From Alphaproteobacteria bacterium MarineAlpha10_Bin3 (GTDB lineage Bacteria > Pseudomonadota > Alphaproteobacteria > UBA8366 > GCA-2717185): DNA of 5,707 nucleotides. The notes beneath the pieces are model-generated. The model was not told the DNA's origin, searched no databases, and saw nothing but the letters and a program-made list of their open reading frames with translations. This document shows, one piece after another, positions 1 through 5,642 of the stretch (position 1 is its first letter; each line of letters opens with the position of its first letter). Location: the NCBI GenBank assembly GCA_002937525.1, contig PTKA01000117.1:1-5707 (forward strand), read 5' to 3'. The position numbers and the translations under genes were made by a program.

Positions 1-1
1 G

Positions 2-949
2 GAGCGCAGTTTCCTCGAACGCTATGTGGTGACGGAGGAATTCCGCGCCGCCGGTGCGCCGAGCCGGGTCTATTTCACCGCCGATCGGCAAAGCGGCCCG
101 GTCCTGCTGAAATACGCCGCGGAGGAAATCAAGGCCGATATCGTGCCCCGGATAACGCGCGGCGAAGTTTGTTTTTGCATCGGCATGAGCGAGCCTAATT
201 CAGGCTCCGATCTGTTCGCCGCCAGCACCAAAGCGACCAAAACCGATGGCGGCTGGCTGATCAATGGCACCAAATTGTGGACCAGCACCGCCCATCAGGC
301 CGATTACATGATCGGGCTGTTCCGGACCTCGCCCTCGACCAAAGAAAACCGCCGCCACGGGCTGACCCAATTCCTCGTCGATATGAAGAACACCCCCGGC
401 ATCACGGTCAATCCGATCCATCATCTGACCGGCAAACGCGAATTCAACGAAGTCGTTTTCGAGGACGCCTTCCTGCCCGACAATCACCTGCTTGGCGGGA
501 TCGATATGGCGTGGAAACAGGCGACGACCGAACTCGCCTATGAACGCAGCGGGCCGGAACGGTTTCTGGAAACGATCTATGTTCTGACCGAACTGGTCCG
601 GGCATTGGGCAAAAATCCGGACCGCCGCGGCGCCGAAGGCGTTGGCCGCCTCGTCGCCCAGTTGCATACGCTGCGGCGTATGTCGGTGTCGGTCAACGGC
701 ATGTTGCAGGCCGGCAAGGAACCGGTGCTGGAAGGATCGATCGTCAAGGAACTGGGCACCAACTGGGAACAGAAGCTACCGGCGCGGGCGCGCGATCTTG
801 CCGCCTTCGTCGATAGCGATGCGCAGAACCGCGCCACGCTGGACGATGTGCTGCCCTTCGCCACCCTGATCGCGCCGAAATTGACCATCCAGGGCGGAAC
901 GACCGAAGTGCTGCGCGGCATTATCGCGCGCGGCCTCGGCCTGCGTTAA
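2..949 (+). CDS. Acyl-CoA dehydrogenase family protein, 5' end outside the window
   Basis: FAD-dependent enzyme that would introduce an alpha-beta double bond into an acyl-CoA and pass electrons to electron-transfer flavoprotein. The frame is open to the left edge, so the GTG at 26 is an internal codon; about 315 residues are visible of the usual 380-400, with the N-terminal part missing. Counting from the codon at 26, the middle domain carries the family signature CIGMSEPNSGSDL (51-63) and NGTKLWTSTAH (80-90). The C-terminal helical domain ends in GGTTEVLRGIIARGLGLR. At the position where medium-chain enzymes have the catalytic glutamate (YEGT), this protein has Gly-290 (QGGT). The Glu-173 in LAYER lies where isovaleryl-CoA dehydrogenase-type enzymes carry their base, so it may be the catalytic residue (inference). 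The downstream synthetase starts 9 bases later, implying one operon. Family certain, substrate unknown. Confidence 0.93.
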   Translation, partial: ERSFLERYVVTEEFRAAGAPSRVYFTADRQSGPVLLKYAAEEIKADIVPRITRGEVCFCIGMSEPNSGSDLFAASTKATKTDGGWLINGTKLWTSTAHQADYMIGLFRTSPSTKENRRHGLTQFLVDMKNTPGITVNPIHHLTGKREFNEVVFEDAFLPDNHLLGGIDMAWKQATTELAYERSGPERFLETIYVLTELVRALGKNPDRRGAEGVGRLVAQLHTLRRMSVSVNGMLQAGKEPVLEGSIVKELGTNWEQKLPARARDLAAFVDSDAQNRATLDDVLPFATLIAPKLTIQGGTTEVLRGIIARGLGLR

Positions 950-958
950 AACCCCTTC

Positions 959-3106
959 ATGCCCGATATTGGCGCGCTGCTATCGCCGTCCAGCGTCGCC
1001 GTCATCGGCGCGTCCACCGATGAAGCGATCCTGCGCGGCCGGATCATGACGATCCTGACCAGCCACGGCTATGCCGGACAGATTTACCCGATCTCGCGCC
1101 GTCATGATTCCGTCGCCGGGTTGAAAGCCTATACCCGCATCGCCGACGTGCCGGAACGCGTCGATCTGGCGGTGCTGATCATTCCGGCCGAATTCGTTCC
1201 CGACGCGCTGACGCAATGCGGTGCGGCCGGCGTCCGCGCGGCGCAGATCATCACGTCGGGCTTCGCCGAGGAAGTCAGCGGGCCGGGCGGCGGGCTGCAA
1301 GAACAGGTGCGAAAGATTGCGCAAAAATACGACATGGCAGTCTGCGGCCCGAATTCCGAAGGGTTCGCCAACATTCTGGCGTCGCTGTGCCCGACCTTCA
1401 GCCCGGCGGTCGAACAGCCCGAACTGCCGTTGCAATCGCCATGGCGCAATACCGGGCGGATCGGCGTGGTGGCGCAGAGCGGCGGCATGGGTTTTTCGTT
1501 CTTCGACCGTGGCCGGCCCAAGGAATTGCCGTTCAGCTATATCGTGACCACCGGCAATGAAGCCTGCCTCAACGCTTTTCAATTCGTCGAATACATGCTC
1601 GACGACGCCCAGACCAATATCTTCCTCATGTTCCTGGAGGATATCAAGGACCCGGCCCGCTTCGCCGCCGTCGCCGAACGCGCCTTGCGCGCCGGCAAGC
1701 CGATCGTGGTCACCAAGATTGGCCATTCCCAGGCCGGGCAACGCGCCGCCGCCTCGCATACCGCCGCCCTGGCCGGCGCCTATCGCAGCTACCGGGCGAT
1801 GTTCGAACGCTACGGCGTGATCGAAGGCCGGGATATCGAAGAAATCGTCGATATCGCCGCCGGATTTTCCTACTGGGGCGACCGCCTGCCGGCCGGCAAA
1901 CGGGTCGGCATTGTCACCGGGTCGGGCGGCGCCGGCGGCTGGATGGCGGATACGGCCGTCGCCGCCGGGTTGCGCGTACCGACGCTGGACCCCGCCACCC
2001 GGGCCCTAATCGACGCCCATTTGCCCAGCTACGGCACCTCGCAAAACCCGGTCGATGGGACCGCCGGCGCGATCCGCACGGTCGGCTATTCGTTCTTGTG
2101 CGAAACCGTGGCCGGATCGGATGAAGTCGATGCGGTCATCGCCATCACCTCGGCGCGGCAGCCCGGCCGGTTCGAAAAAGAGTTCGATAACCTCAGCCAG
2201 CTCTCCGCCAGGATCGGCAAGCCGGTCATGTTCTGCTCCTATACGATGCCGGACAAGGAAGCCGTGGCGGTGTTGAGCCGGGCCGGCTATCCGCTGTTCA
2301 CCAACATGCCTAACTGCGCCCACAGCCTGGCGCGGATGGCCGATTACCGCGCCCACCGCGAACGCTTCATGCGCGCGCCGGCCATTGCCAAAATACCGCG
2401 CCCGCCCGAAGCAGGCGCGGCCCTGGCGGCGGTGGGCGATGTCCTGTGCGAGTATCAGGCCAAACAAGTGCTGACATGCTATGGCCTGGACGCGCCCGGC
2501 GAGACACTGGCGCGCGACGCCGACGCGGCGGTGGCCGCCGCCAACGCGATTGCCGGGCCGGTCGTCCTCAAGGTGCAGTCCCCCGATATCCTGCACAAGA
2601 CCGAGGCCGGCGTGGTGGCGCTAGGACTGGAAGGCGCGGCAGCGGTGCGTGCCAGCTACGATGAATTGATGACCCGCGCGGCGCGCCACGATCCCAATGC
2701 CGATCTGCACGGCGTGCTGGTGCAGCCGATGGCGCCGCCGGGCCACGAGATTATCCTTGGCGTAAACCGCGATGCGGCCTTCGGGCCGATGCTGATAGTC
2801 GGACTTGGCGGCATCCATGTCGAGGTGCTGGGCGATGTCGCCTTCAGCCCGGTGCCGTTGAGCGCCGACGATGCCCGGCAACTGCTCGACCGGTTGCGCG
2901 GCATAAAGCTGCTTCATGGCGTGCGCGGCCAGCCACCGGCCGATATCGACGCGCTGGTGGATCTTATGGTCCGGGTCGCGCGGCTGGCCGACGACTGGCG
3001 CGGCAAGATCGCCGAAATCGACCTCAACCCGATCCTGGTGCATGACCGGGGCAAGGGTTTATCGGTCGTAGATGCGCTGATAATCAAGCGGAAAGAAAAC
3101 GATTAA
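959..3106 (+). CDS. ADP-forming (NDP-forming) acyl-CoA synthetase, single-chain alpha-beta fusion
   Basis: Would convert an organic acid, CoA and ATP to acyl-CoA, ADP and phosphate (or the reverse) through phosphohistidine intermediates in the cytoplasm. The 715 residues fit the full-length fused family. Visible in order: N-terminal CoA-binding Rossmann domain (SSVAVIGAS, 11-19; CGPNSEGF, 129-136); succinyl-CoA-ligase-like domains (VAQSGGMGF, 171-179; TTGNEACL, 197-204); the phosphohistidine motif SHTAALAG with His-267; GIVTGSGGAGG (317-327) and NPVDGT (363-368); then a C-terminal ATP-grasp domain from about 485, with SPDILHKTEAG (541-551, His-546 at the place of the second phosphorylated histidine of archaeal enzymes), GLGGIHVEVL (615-624) and EIDLNPILV (686-694). 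There is no GNAT domain, so it is not a Pat-type protein acetyltransferase. ATG at 959 is the only start between the preceding in-frame TAA and the domain; it lacks a clear Shine-Dalgarno, which suggests translational coupling. Pimeloyl-, feruloyl- or short-chain acid substrates are all possible. Confidence 0.93.
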   Translation: MPDIGALLSPSSVAVIGASTDEAILRGRIMTILTSHGYAGQIYPISRRHDSVAGLKAYTRIADVPERVDLAVLIIPAEFVPDALTQCGAAGVRAAQIITSGFAEEVSGPGGGLQEQVRKIAQKYDMAVCGPNSEGFANILASLCPTFSPAVEQPELPLQSPWRNTGRIGVVAQSGGMGFSFFDRGRPKELPFSYIVTTGNEACLNAFQFVEYMLDDAQTNIFLMFLEDIKDPARFAAVAERALRAGKPIVVTKIGHSQAGQRAAASHTAALAGAYRSYRAMFERYGVIEGRDIEEIVDIAAGFSYWGDRLPAGKRVGIVTGSGGAGGWMADTAVAAGLRVPTLDPATRALIDAHLPSYGTSQNPVDGTAGAIRTVGYSFLCETVAGSDEVDAVIAITSARQPGRFEKEFDNLSQLSARIGKPVMFCSYTMPDKEAVAVLSRAGYPLFTNMPNCAHSLARMADYRAHRERFMRAPAIAKIPRPPEAGAALAAVGDVLCEYQAKQVLTCYGLDAPGETLARDADAAVAAANAIAGPVVLKVQSPDILHKTEAGVVALGLEGAAAVRASYDELMTRAARHDPNADLHGVLVQPMAPPGHEIILGVNRDAAFGPMLIVGLGGIHVEVLGDVAFSPVPLSADDARQLLDRLRGIKLLHGVRGQPPADIDALVDLMVRVARLADDWRGKIAEIDLNPILVHDRGKGLSVVDALIIKRKEND

Positions 3107-3702
3107 GCGCCGCCCACCGCCGCCTTGGCGCCCAGAAGGGCGACCCGGAACCGGTCCTTGGCATAGGCTCCGTCCAGCGGCGGCTTGAAATCTTCCAGGG
3201 TCTCGTAGGCAATCTTGACTGTCCGGAAAACCGGCCCCGGCGCGTCGTAAACATCGGCTATCAGCGCGTCGATTTCACCCTGCTCTCGGATCTCGCCGGT
3301 GTCCTCGATGCCAGCTCCCCTAGCGATGGCGGCAAGATCGGCGACGCCGGCGGTGTGGGTTGGCTGGCCGCCGGTTTCGCCGAAGCATTCATTATCCAGC
3401 ACGATGATGGCGAAGTTGCGCGGCCGCACCTGGGCGACCGTCGCCAGCGCGCCCAGGCTCATCAGCATATCGCCGTCGCCGGTAATGACCAGGATTCGCT
3501 TGTCGTGCTGGGCTTCGGCCAGACCAAGCCCGATTGGCACGGTCAGGCCCATGGCGCCGATCAGACAGAAATTGCGGTCATCGTTGCCCGCCGCCGTCAC
3601 GTCCCAGGCGGATGAGCCAAGACCGGCGACGACCAGCGTATCGGCGTTGCGCCGCGCCAGCAGCGTCTTCACGACATCGCGTCGATGCAGGAATCCGGCC
3701 AT
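3103..3702 (-). CDS. Thiamine-diphosphate decarboxylase beta subunit (sulfopyruvate/phosphonopyruvate decarboxylase type)
   Basis: C-terminal (pyrophosphate-binding) half of a two-subunit ThDP enzyme that decarboxylates a 2-oxoacid to an aldehyde. 199 residues from ATG at 3702. It shows the ThDP/Mg motif GDGDML (75-80) ending in LDNE (102-105), with GAMGLTVPIGLGLA (49-62) ahead of it and FGETGGQPTHT (107-117) behind, as in ComE and the C-terminal half of phosphonopyruvate decarboxylase. The open frame extends to 3759, but that stretch overlaps the alpha gene. The ATG at 3702 has a Shine-Dalgarno (GAAGGAAT) formed by the last codons of alpha and lies 2 bases after the alpha stop. The TAA stop overlaps the stop of the facing synthetase gene in TTAA. 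No sulfonate- or phosphonate-specific genes are visible nearby, so the substrate (sulfopyruvate, phosphonopyruvate or another 2-oxoacid) is open. Confidence 0.88.
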   Translation of the reverse strand: MAGFLHRRDVVKTLLARRNADTLVVAGLGSSAWDVTAAGNDDRNFCLIGAMGLTVPIGLGLAEAQHDKRILVITGDGDMLMSLGALATVAQVRPRNFAIIVLDNECFGETGGQPTHTAGVADLAAIARGAGIEDTGEIREQGEIDALIADVYDAPGPVFRTVKIAYETLEDFKPPLDGAYAKDRFRVALLGAKAAVGGA

Positions 3703-3717
3703 GGCTAGAATTCCTTC
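3703..3717 (-). promoter_or_regulatory. Ribosome binding site of the beta subunit gene, inside the alpha gene
   Basis: On the minus strand GAAGGAAT is followed by TCTAGCC and then ATG at 3702. The Shine-Dalgarno consists of the last alpha codons (AAG GAA TTC, encoding K-E-F), and the 7-base spacer includes the alpha TAG stop. This decides the beta start against the longer open frame and points to coupled translation. Confidence 0.75.
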
Positions 3718-4217
3718 GCGCCGATCAGACGCTGCGACAGCAGCACCGCGACCGAACAATTGGTGTTAAAGGCGGTGCCGGCGGCGGCATCGAGCGCCGG
3801 AACGACCGCATCGGCACTGTCAGCGCGAAACAAGGTGACGCCCATGGCTTCGAGCACTTTGGGCGTGCCCAGCCCCATCGGCAACTGCCAGGGATTGCCC
3901 TCGCCCCACTCGCCGCGCATCGACACGATGACCAGCAACGGCATCCGGCAGGCCGCCGGCAAGGCCAGCGCATTGATAATATTGCCGACGCCGCTGCTCT
4001 GGATCAGCAATGCGCCACGCTTGCCGCCAAGCCAGGCGCCGGCCAGCAGGCCGACGCCTTCTTCTTCGGTGGTCAGGGTGACGACCGACATATCGTTGCG
4101 CGCCTCGCACAGCTTGATCAGCCGGCCGTGACCGGAGTCGGGAACATGGCAGATTTGGCTGATGCCGCGCGCGCACAACACCTCGAATAGTTCCGCTGGC
4201 CAATCGGCTTCTTGCAT
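3705..4217 (-). CDS. Thiamine-diphosphate decarboxylase alpha subunit (sulfopyruvate/phosphonopyruvate decarboxylase type)
   Basis: N-terminal (pyrimidine-binding) half of the same two-subunit enzyme; 170 residues, close to the size of archaeal ComD proteins. Recognisable features: CHVPDSGHGRLI (23-34), the TTEEEG segment (49-54) in which Glu-51 aligns with the ThDP-activating glutamate of the NEGE motif in phosphonopyruvate decarboxylase, LAGAWLGGKRG (58-68), QSSGVGNIINAL (73-84) and the MRGEWGE segment (100-106). The frame is open up to 4328, but the extra 37 residues are translated from the AT-rich spacer and look non-coding. The ATG at 4217 has a good GAAGGAAT Shine-Dalgarno with 7 bases between, so it is chosen as start. 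The gene ends in TAG, and the beta gene starts 2 bases later. Together alpha and beta total 369 residues, about the length of fused phosphonopyruvate decarboxylases, so this is the split form. Confidence 0.87.
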   Translation of the reverse strand: MQEADWPAELFEVLCARGISQICHVPDSGHGRLIKLCEARNDMSVVTLTTEEEGVGLLAGAWLGGKRGALLIQSSGVGNIINALALPAACRMPLLVIVSMRGEWGEGNPWQLPMGLGTPKVLEAMGVTLFRADSADAVVPALDAAAGTAFNTNCSVAVLLSQRLIGAKEF

Positions 4218-4232
4218 GAACGGGATTCCTTC
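4218..4232 (-). promoter_or_regulatory. Ribosome binding site of the alpha subunit gene
   Basis: On the minus strand GAAGGAAT is followed by CCCGTTC and then ATG at 4217. This sets the alpha start 37 codons inside the longest open frame. The octamer and the 7-base spacing are the same as for the beta gene. Confidence 0.8.
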
Positions 4233-4240
4233 AATGAGGC

Positions 4241-4252
4241 GCGACGAGTCGC
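4241..4252. repeat. Short inverted repeat GCGAC-GA-GTCGC
   Basis: A perfect 5-base inverted repeat with a 2-base centre, 24 bases upstream of the alpha start codon. Its centre is 26 bases from that of the larger palindrome at 4265-4280. It may be part of an operator or a 5' leader hairpin; it is short enough to arise by chance. Confidence 0.4.
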
Positions 4253-4264
4253 ATATCGTCCCGC

Positions 4265-4280
4265 TGGACGCAAGCGTCCA
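4265..4280. repeat. Perfect 7-base inverted repeat, candidate operator
   Basis: TGGACGC-AA-GCGTCCA is a perfect two-fold symmetric site at the edge of the AT-rich block, 48 bases upstream of the alpha start. Compact symmetry in a divergent promoter suits a dimeric regulator such as a GntR or TetR family protein. As RNA it could also form a 6-bp stem with a CAAG loop. No regulator gene is in the window. Confidence 0.5.
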
Positions 4281-4388
4281 ATATTTATTGTTAATTTTCA
4301 AGACTTTATGCTTTATTTTTGAAAACATTTGTGCTTACATGCGAAAATGTCACCTTTAACCTTTGGAGCGGGCCGCAGGAATCGGACC

Positions 4389-4393
4389 GAAGG
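4389..4393 (+). promoter_or_regulatory. Ribosome binding site of the flagellin gene
   Basis: GAAGG lies 9 bases before ATG at 4403. It supports translation starting upstream of the in-frame amber codon, so the original flagellin start is 4403 and not one of the weak starts after the stop. Confidence 0.7.
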
Positions 4394-4402
4394 CTAAACA
4401 AA

Positions 4403-5218
4403 ATGGTGGATCGGGTTGGTCTTTCGGGTGCCTTGCGCACCGACCTTTTCAGGTTGCAATAGACCACGCGCCTGGGGGCGCGGACCGATGAACGTCTTGC
4501 ATCCGGATTGCGGATCCGCGATCCGCTGGACGGGGCGCAGGAATTCTTCCAGTCCCGCGCGCTCAGCAACCGGGCCGAAGACCTTACCCGCGTCAAGGAT
4601 GGCGTGGATTTGGCGATCAGCACCGTGCAGGCGGCGACCATCGGGCTAGACGCGATCGACGCCTTGACCCAGCAGGCCGAAGGTCTGGCGCGCGCCGCGC
4701 GCAACACCAGCGACCCGGCCCAGCGCGAAGCACTGGCCGGTCAGTTCAACGAAATACTCAACCAGATCGACAATATCGCCCAGGATTCCGGCTTCAACGG
4801 CGTCAATCTGGTGCAGTCCGCGCCCGACGACCTGCCGGTGGCGCTGAACGAAACTGGCTCCAGCAACATTACGTTCGAAGGCGTGGATTCCACCAGCGCC
4901 GGCCTCGGCCTCACCCCCACGACCTTCGCCAGCGATGCCGATATCGACGCGGCCCTGGCGCAAATCGCCGACGCCCGCTCGACCGTGCGGACCACCAATG
5001 CCGGTCTGTCCAGCGGCATCGCGGCCTTGCAGACCCGGATCGAATTCACCCGGAACCTGACAAATACACTTGAATCCGCCGCCGCCAAATTGACCGACGT
5101 GGACCTGAACGAAGAAGCCGCCAACCGGCTTGCCATCGATACCCGTCAGCAGATCGGCGTGAACGCGCTCAGCCTCGGCGCACAAAACCAATCCGCGATC
5201 CTCGGCCTGTTCGGCTGA
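4403..5218 (+). pseudogene. Flagellin gene interrupted by an in-frame amber codon at codon 20
   Basis: Short flagellin of the type common in Rhodospirillales, subunit of the flagellar filament, 271 codons if the stop is ignored. From ATG at 4403 the frame reads MVDRVGLSGALRTDLFRLQ, then TAG at 4460-4462, then TTRLGARTDERLASGLRIRD and onward without interruption to TGA at 5216-5218. The N-terminal D0/D1 helix continues as FFQSRALSNRAEDL and further coiled segments. The middle (about 145-175 in full numbering) is a small variable region, and the C-terminus has the classic NRLAIDTRQQIGVNALSLGA and ends ILGLFG. Only the amber codon breaks it; CAG to TAG would be a single transition. Without readthrough, a downstream restart (for example TTG at 4508) would lack the N-terminal helix needed for export and polymerisation. 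The other 251 downstream codons are clean, so the lesion is recent, a sequencing error, or read through. No other flagellar genes are in view. Confidence 0.82.
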
Positions 5219-5229
5219 AACAGGGTAAG

Positions 5230-5270
5230 CGGCGTTCCTGTCAACGCCGGTCGAAAACCGGCTTCCCTTT
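5230..5270 (+). terminator. Flagellin terminator with two overlapping hairpins
   Basis: Twelve bases after the flagellin stop, CGGCGTT (5230-5236) pairs with AACGCCG (5243-5249) across a 6-base loop. GCCGGT (5246-5251) pairs with ACCGGC (5257-5262) across a CGAAA loop and is followed by TTCCCTTT. The second stem with its pyrimidine and T-rich tail is a fair intrinsic terminator. The two stems share 5246-5249, so only one can form fully at a time. Confidence 0.55.
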
Positions 5271-5296
5271 ACTTCAGCACAAAGTTTGGTTATGTG
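5268..5296 (+). promoter_or_regulatory. Candidate promoter of the cobalamin riboswitch transcript
   Basis: TTTACT (5268-5273) and TATGTG (5291-5296) are 17 bases apart and resemble -35 and -10 boxes, though weakly. A start about 7-8 bases after the -10 would fall at 5303-5304, just before the first riboswitch helix at 5305, which favours this choice. The boxes match the consensus poorly. Confidence 0.35.
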
Positions 5297-5304
5297 TTGG
5301 CCAT

Positions 5305-5476
5305 CGGCGGTTTCCATTCGGATGGAAACAGGGAATCCGGTGCGGCCAATTATACTGGCCAAATCCGGGGCTGCCCCCGCAACTGTAAGCGGCGAGGGTT
5401 CGGCTAATTTACCACTGGGAAACCGGGAAGGCAGCCGACATACGCATTGACCCGCAAGCCAGGATACCTGCCGCCG
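5305..5476 (+). promoter_or_regulatory. Cobalamin (B12) riboswitch aptamer
   Basis: Adenosylcobalamin-type sensing RNA that normally switches off B12 uptake or synthesis genes when the cofactor is plentiful. Closing helix P1 is CGGCGG (5305-5310) with CCGCCG (5471-5476). Next comes a hairpin TTTCCAT-TCGG-ATGGAAA (5311-5328), then GGGAATCCGGTGC (5331-5343), a GGCC/GGCC hairpin (5344-5360) and the hallmark core GGGGCTGCCCCCGCAACTG (5367-5385). P7 is GGGTT/GACCC (5396-5400 with 5449-5453), P8 is CGGCT/AGCCG (5401-5405 with 5433-5437), and CCACTGGGAAACCGGGAAGG lies inside it. The B12 box AGCCAGGATACCTGCC (5457-5472) differs little from the consensus. All parts are in the standard order. The gene it should control is broken right after its start. 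Confidence 0.95.
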
Positions 5477-5538
5477 TGACCAGCCATTTGGCTGCGAATC
5501 ATACGGGAGGTGTGCGCCATGATCAGGATAATGATCAT
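5477..5538 (+). promoter_or_regulatory. Riboswitch expression platform with strong ribosome binding site
   Basis: Between the aptamer and the start codon lie a 5-bp hairpin CAGCC-ATTT-GGCTG (5481-5494) and the Shine-Dalgarno GGGAGG (5505-5510), 8 bases before ATG at 5519. ATCAT (5498-5502) can pair with ATGAT (5519-5523) around the ribosome site. ATGATCA (5519-5525) can pair perfectly with TGATCAT (5532-5538), burying the start codon. There is no T-run terminator here, so control of translation initiation is more likely than attenuation (inference). Confidence 0.55.
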
Positions 5539-5608
5539 TGTTGTTTTTACGTCGGTTGCGCCGTTCTTTTCGGCCTTAGAGCATCCTGTAAATAGACTGA
5601 ATCGGTAA
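5519..5608 (+). pseudogene. B12-regulated gene for an exported protein, truncated after its signal peptide by an IS insertion
   Basis: ATG at 5519, with a strong Shine-Dalgarno under the cobalamin riboswitch, opens a frame of only 29 codons. The first 20 (MIRIMIIVVF, then TSVAPFFSAL) look like a secretion signal: a basic residue, a hydrophobic core and small residues near FSA. From about 5579 the sequence is probably insertion-sequence DNA, giving the unrelated tail EHPVNRLNR before TAA at 5606-5608. The expected product is a B12-related envelope protein; a TonB-dependent receptor of BtuB type is the commonest case, but a periplasmic or cobalt-uptake protein is possible. The rest of the gene, if still present, lies beyond the insertion sequence outside the window. 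An intact 29-residue membrane peptide is a less likely alternative. Confidence 0.6.
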
Positions 5609-5642
5609 GGGGATTCCCAAGGCTCAGGAATTGTGATTCAAG

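Larger units (their letters stand above)
4218..4402. promoter_or_regulatory. Divergent intergenic control region between the decarboxylase operon and the flagellin gene
   Basis: This spacer holds no gene on either strand. The stretch about 4280-4350 is much more AT-rich than its surroundings, as expected for two back-to-back promoters. A weak rightward candidate is TTGTTA (4288-4293) with TTTATT (4312-4317), 18 bases apart. I see no convincing sigma-54 (GG-N10-GC) or sigma-28 flagellar promoter, and no clear leftward -35/-10 pair. Three inverted repeats lie here: 4241-4252, 4265-4280 and an imperfect one at 4325-4350. Confidence 0.5.

Noticed and set aside
980..1759. Long open frame on the minus strand opposite the acyl-CoA synthetase
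   Set aside because: It lies wholly within the clearly coding synthetase gene; the translation has no recognisable domain and is what high-GC third positions produce on the opposite strand. The same applies to 200-667, 2006-2596 and 2621-3043.
3534..4190. 218-codon open frame on the plus strand across the decarboxylase genes
   Set aside because: Opposite two genes with clear ThDP-enzyme motifs; low-complexity Arg/Gln/Ala-rich translation without a ribosome site.
4265..4290. Leader hairpin plus T-rich stretch as a terminator between 4265 and 4290
   Set aside because: The stem is only 6-7 bp with a tiny loop and the following AT stretch is mixed; no gene on the plus strand ends before it. An operator fits better.
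4460..4462. Genome-wide recoding of TAG as a sense codon
   Set aside because: The decarboxylase alpha gene appears to end in TAG (minus strand, 3705-3707) right before the beta start, at the expected protein length, so TAG acts as stop in this genome. Local readthrough remains possible.
4508..5218. Flagellin starting at the TTG at 4508 as the true gene
   Set aside because: No ribosome binding site is seen before it, it would lack the N-terminal helix, and flagellin-like sequence in the same frame continues upstream to the ATG at 4403 with a Shine-Dalgarno.
4646..5362. 238-codon minus-strand frame opposite the flagellin and part of the riboswitch
   Set aside because: It crosses the flagellin terminator and the riboswitch aptamer and has no domain; it is a shadow of flagellin coding.
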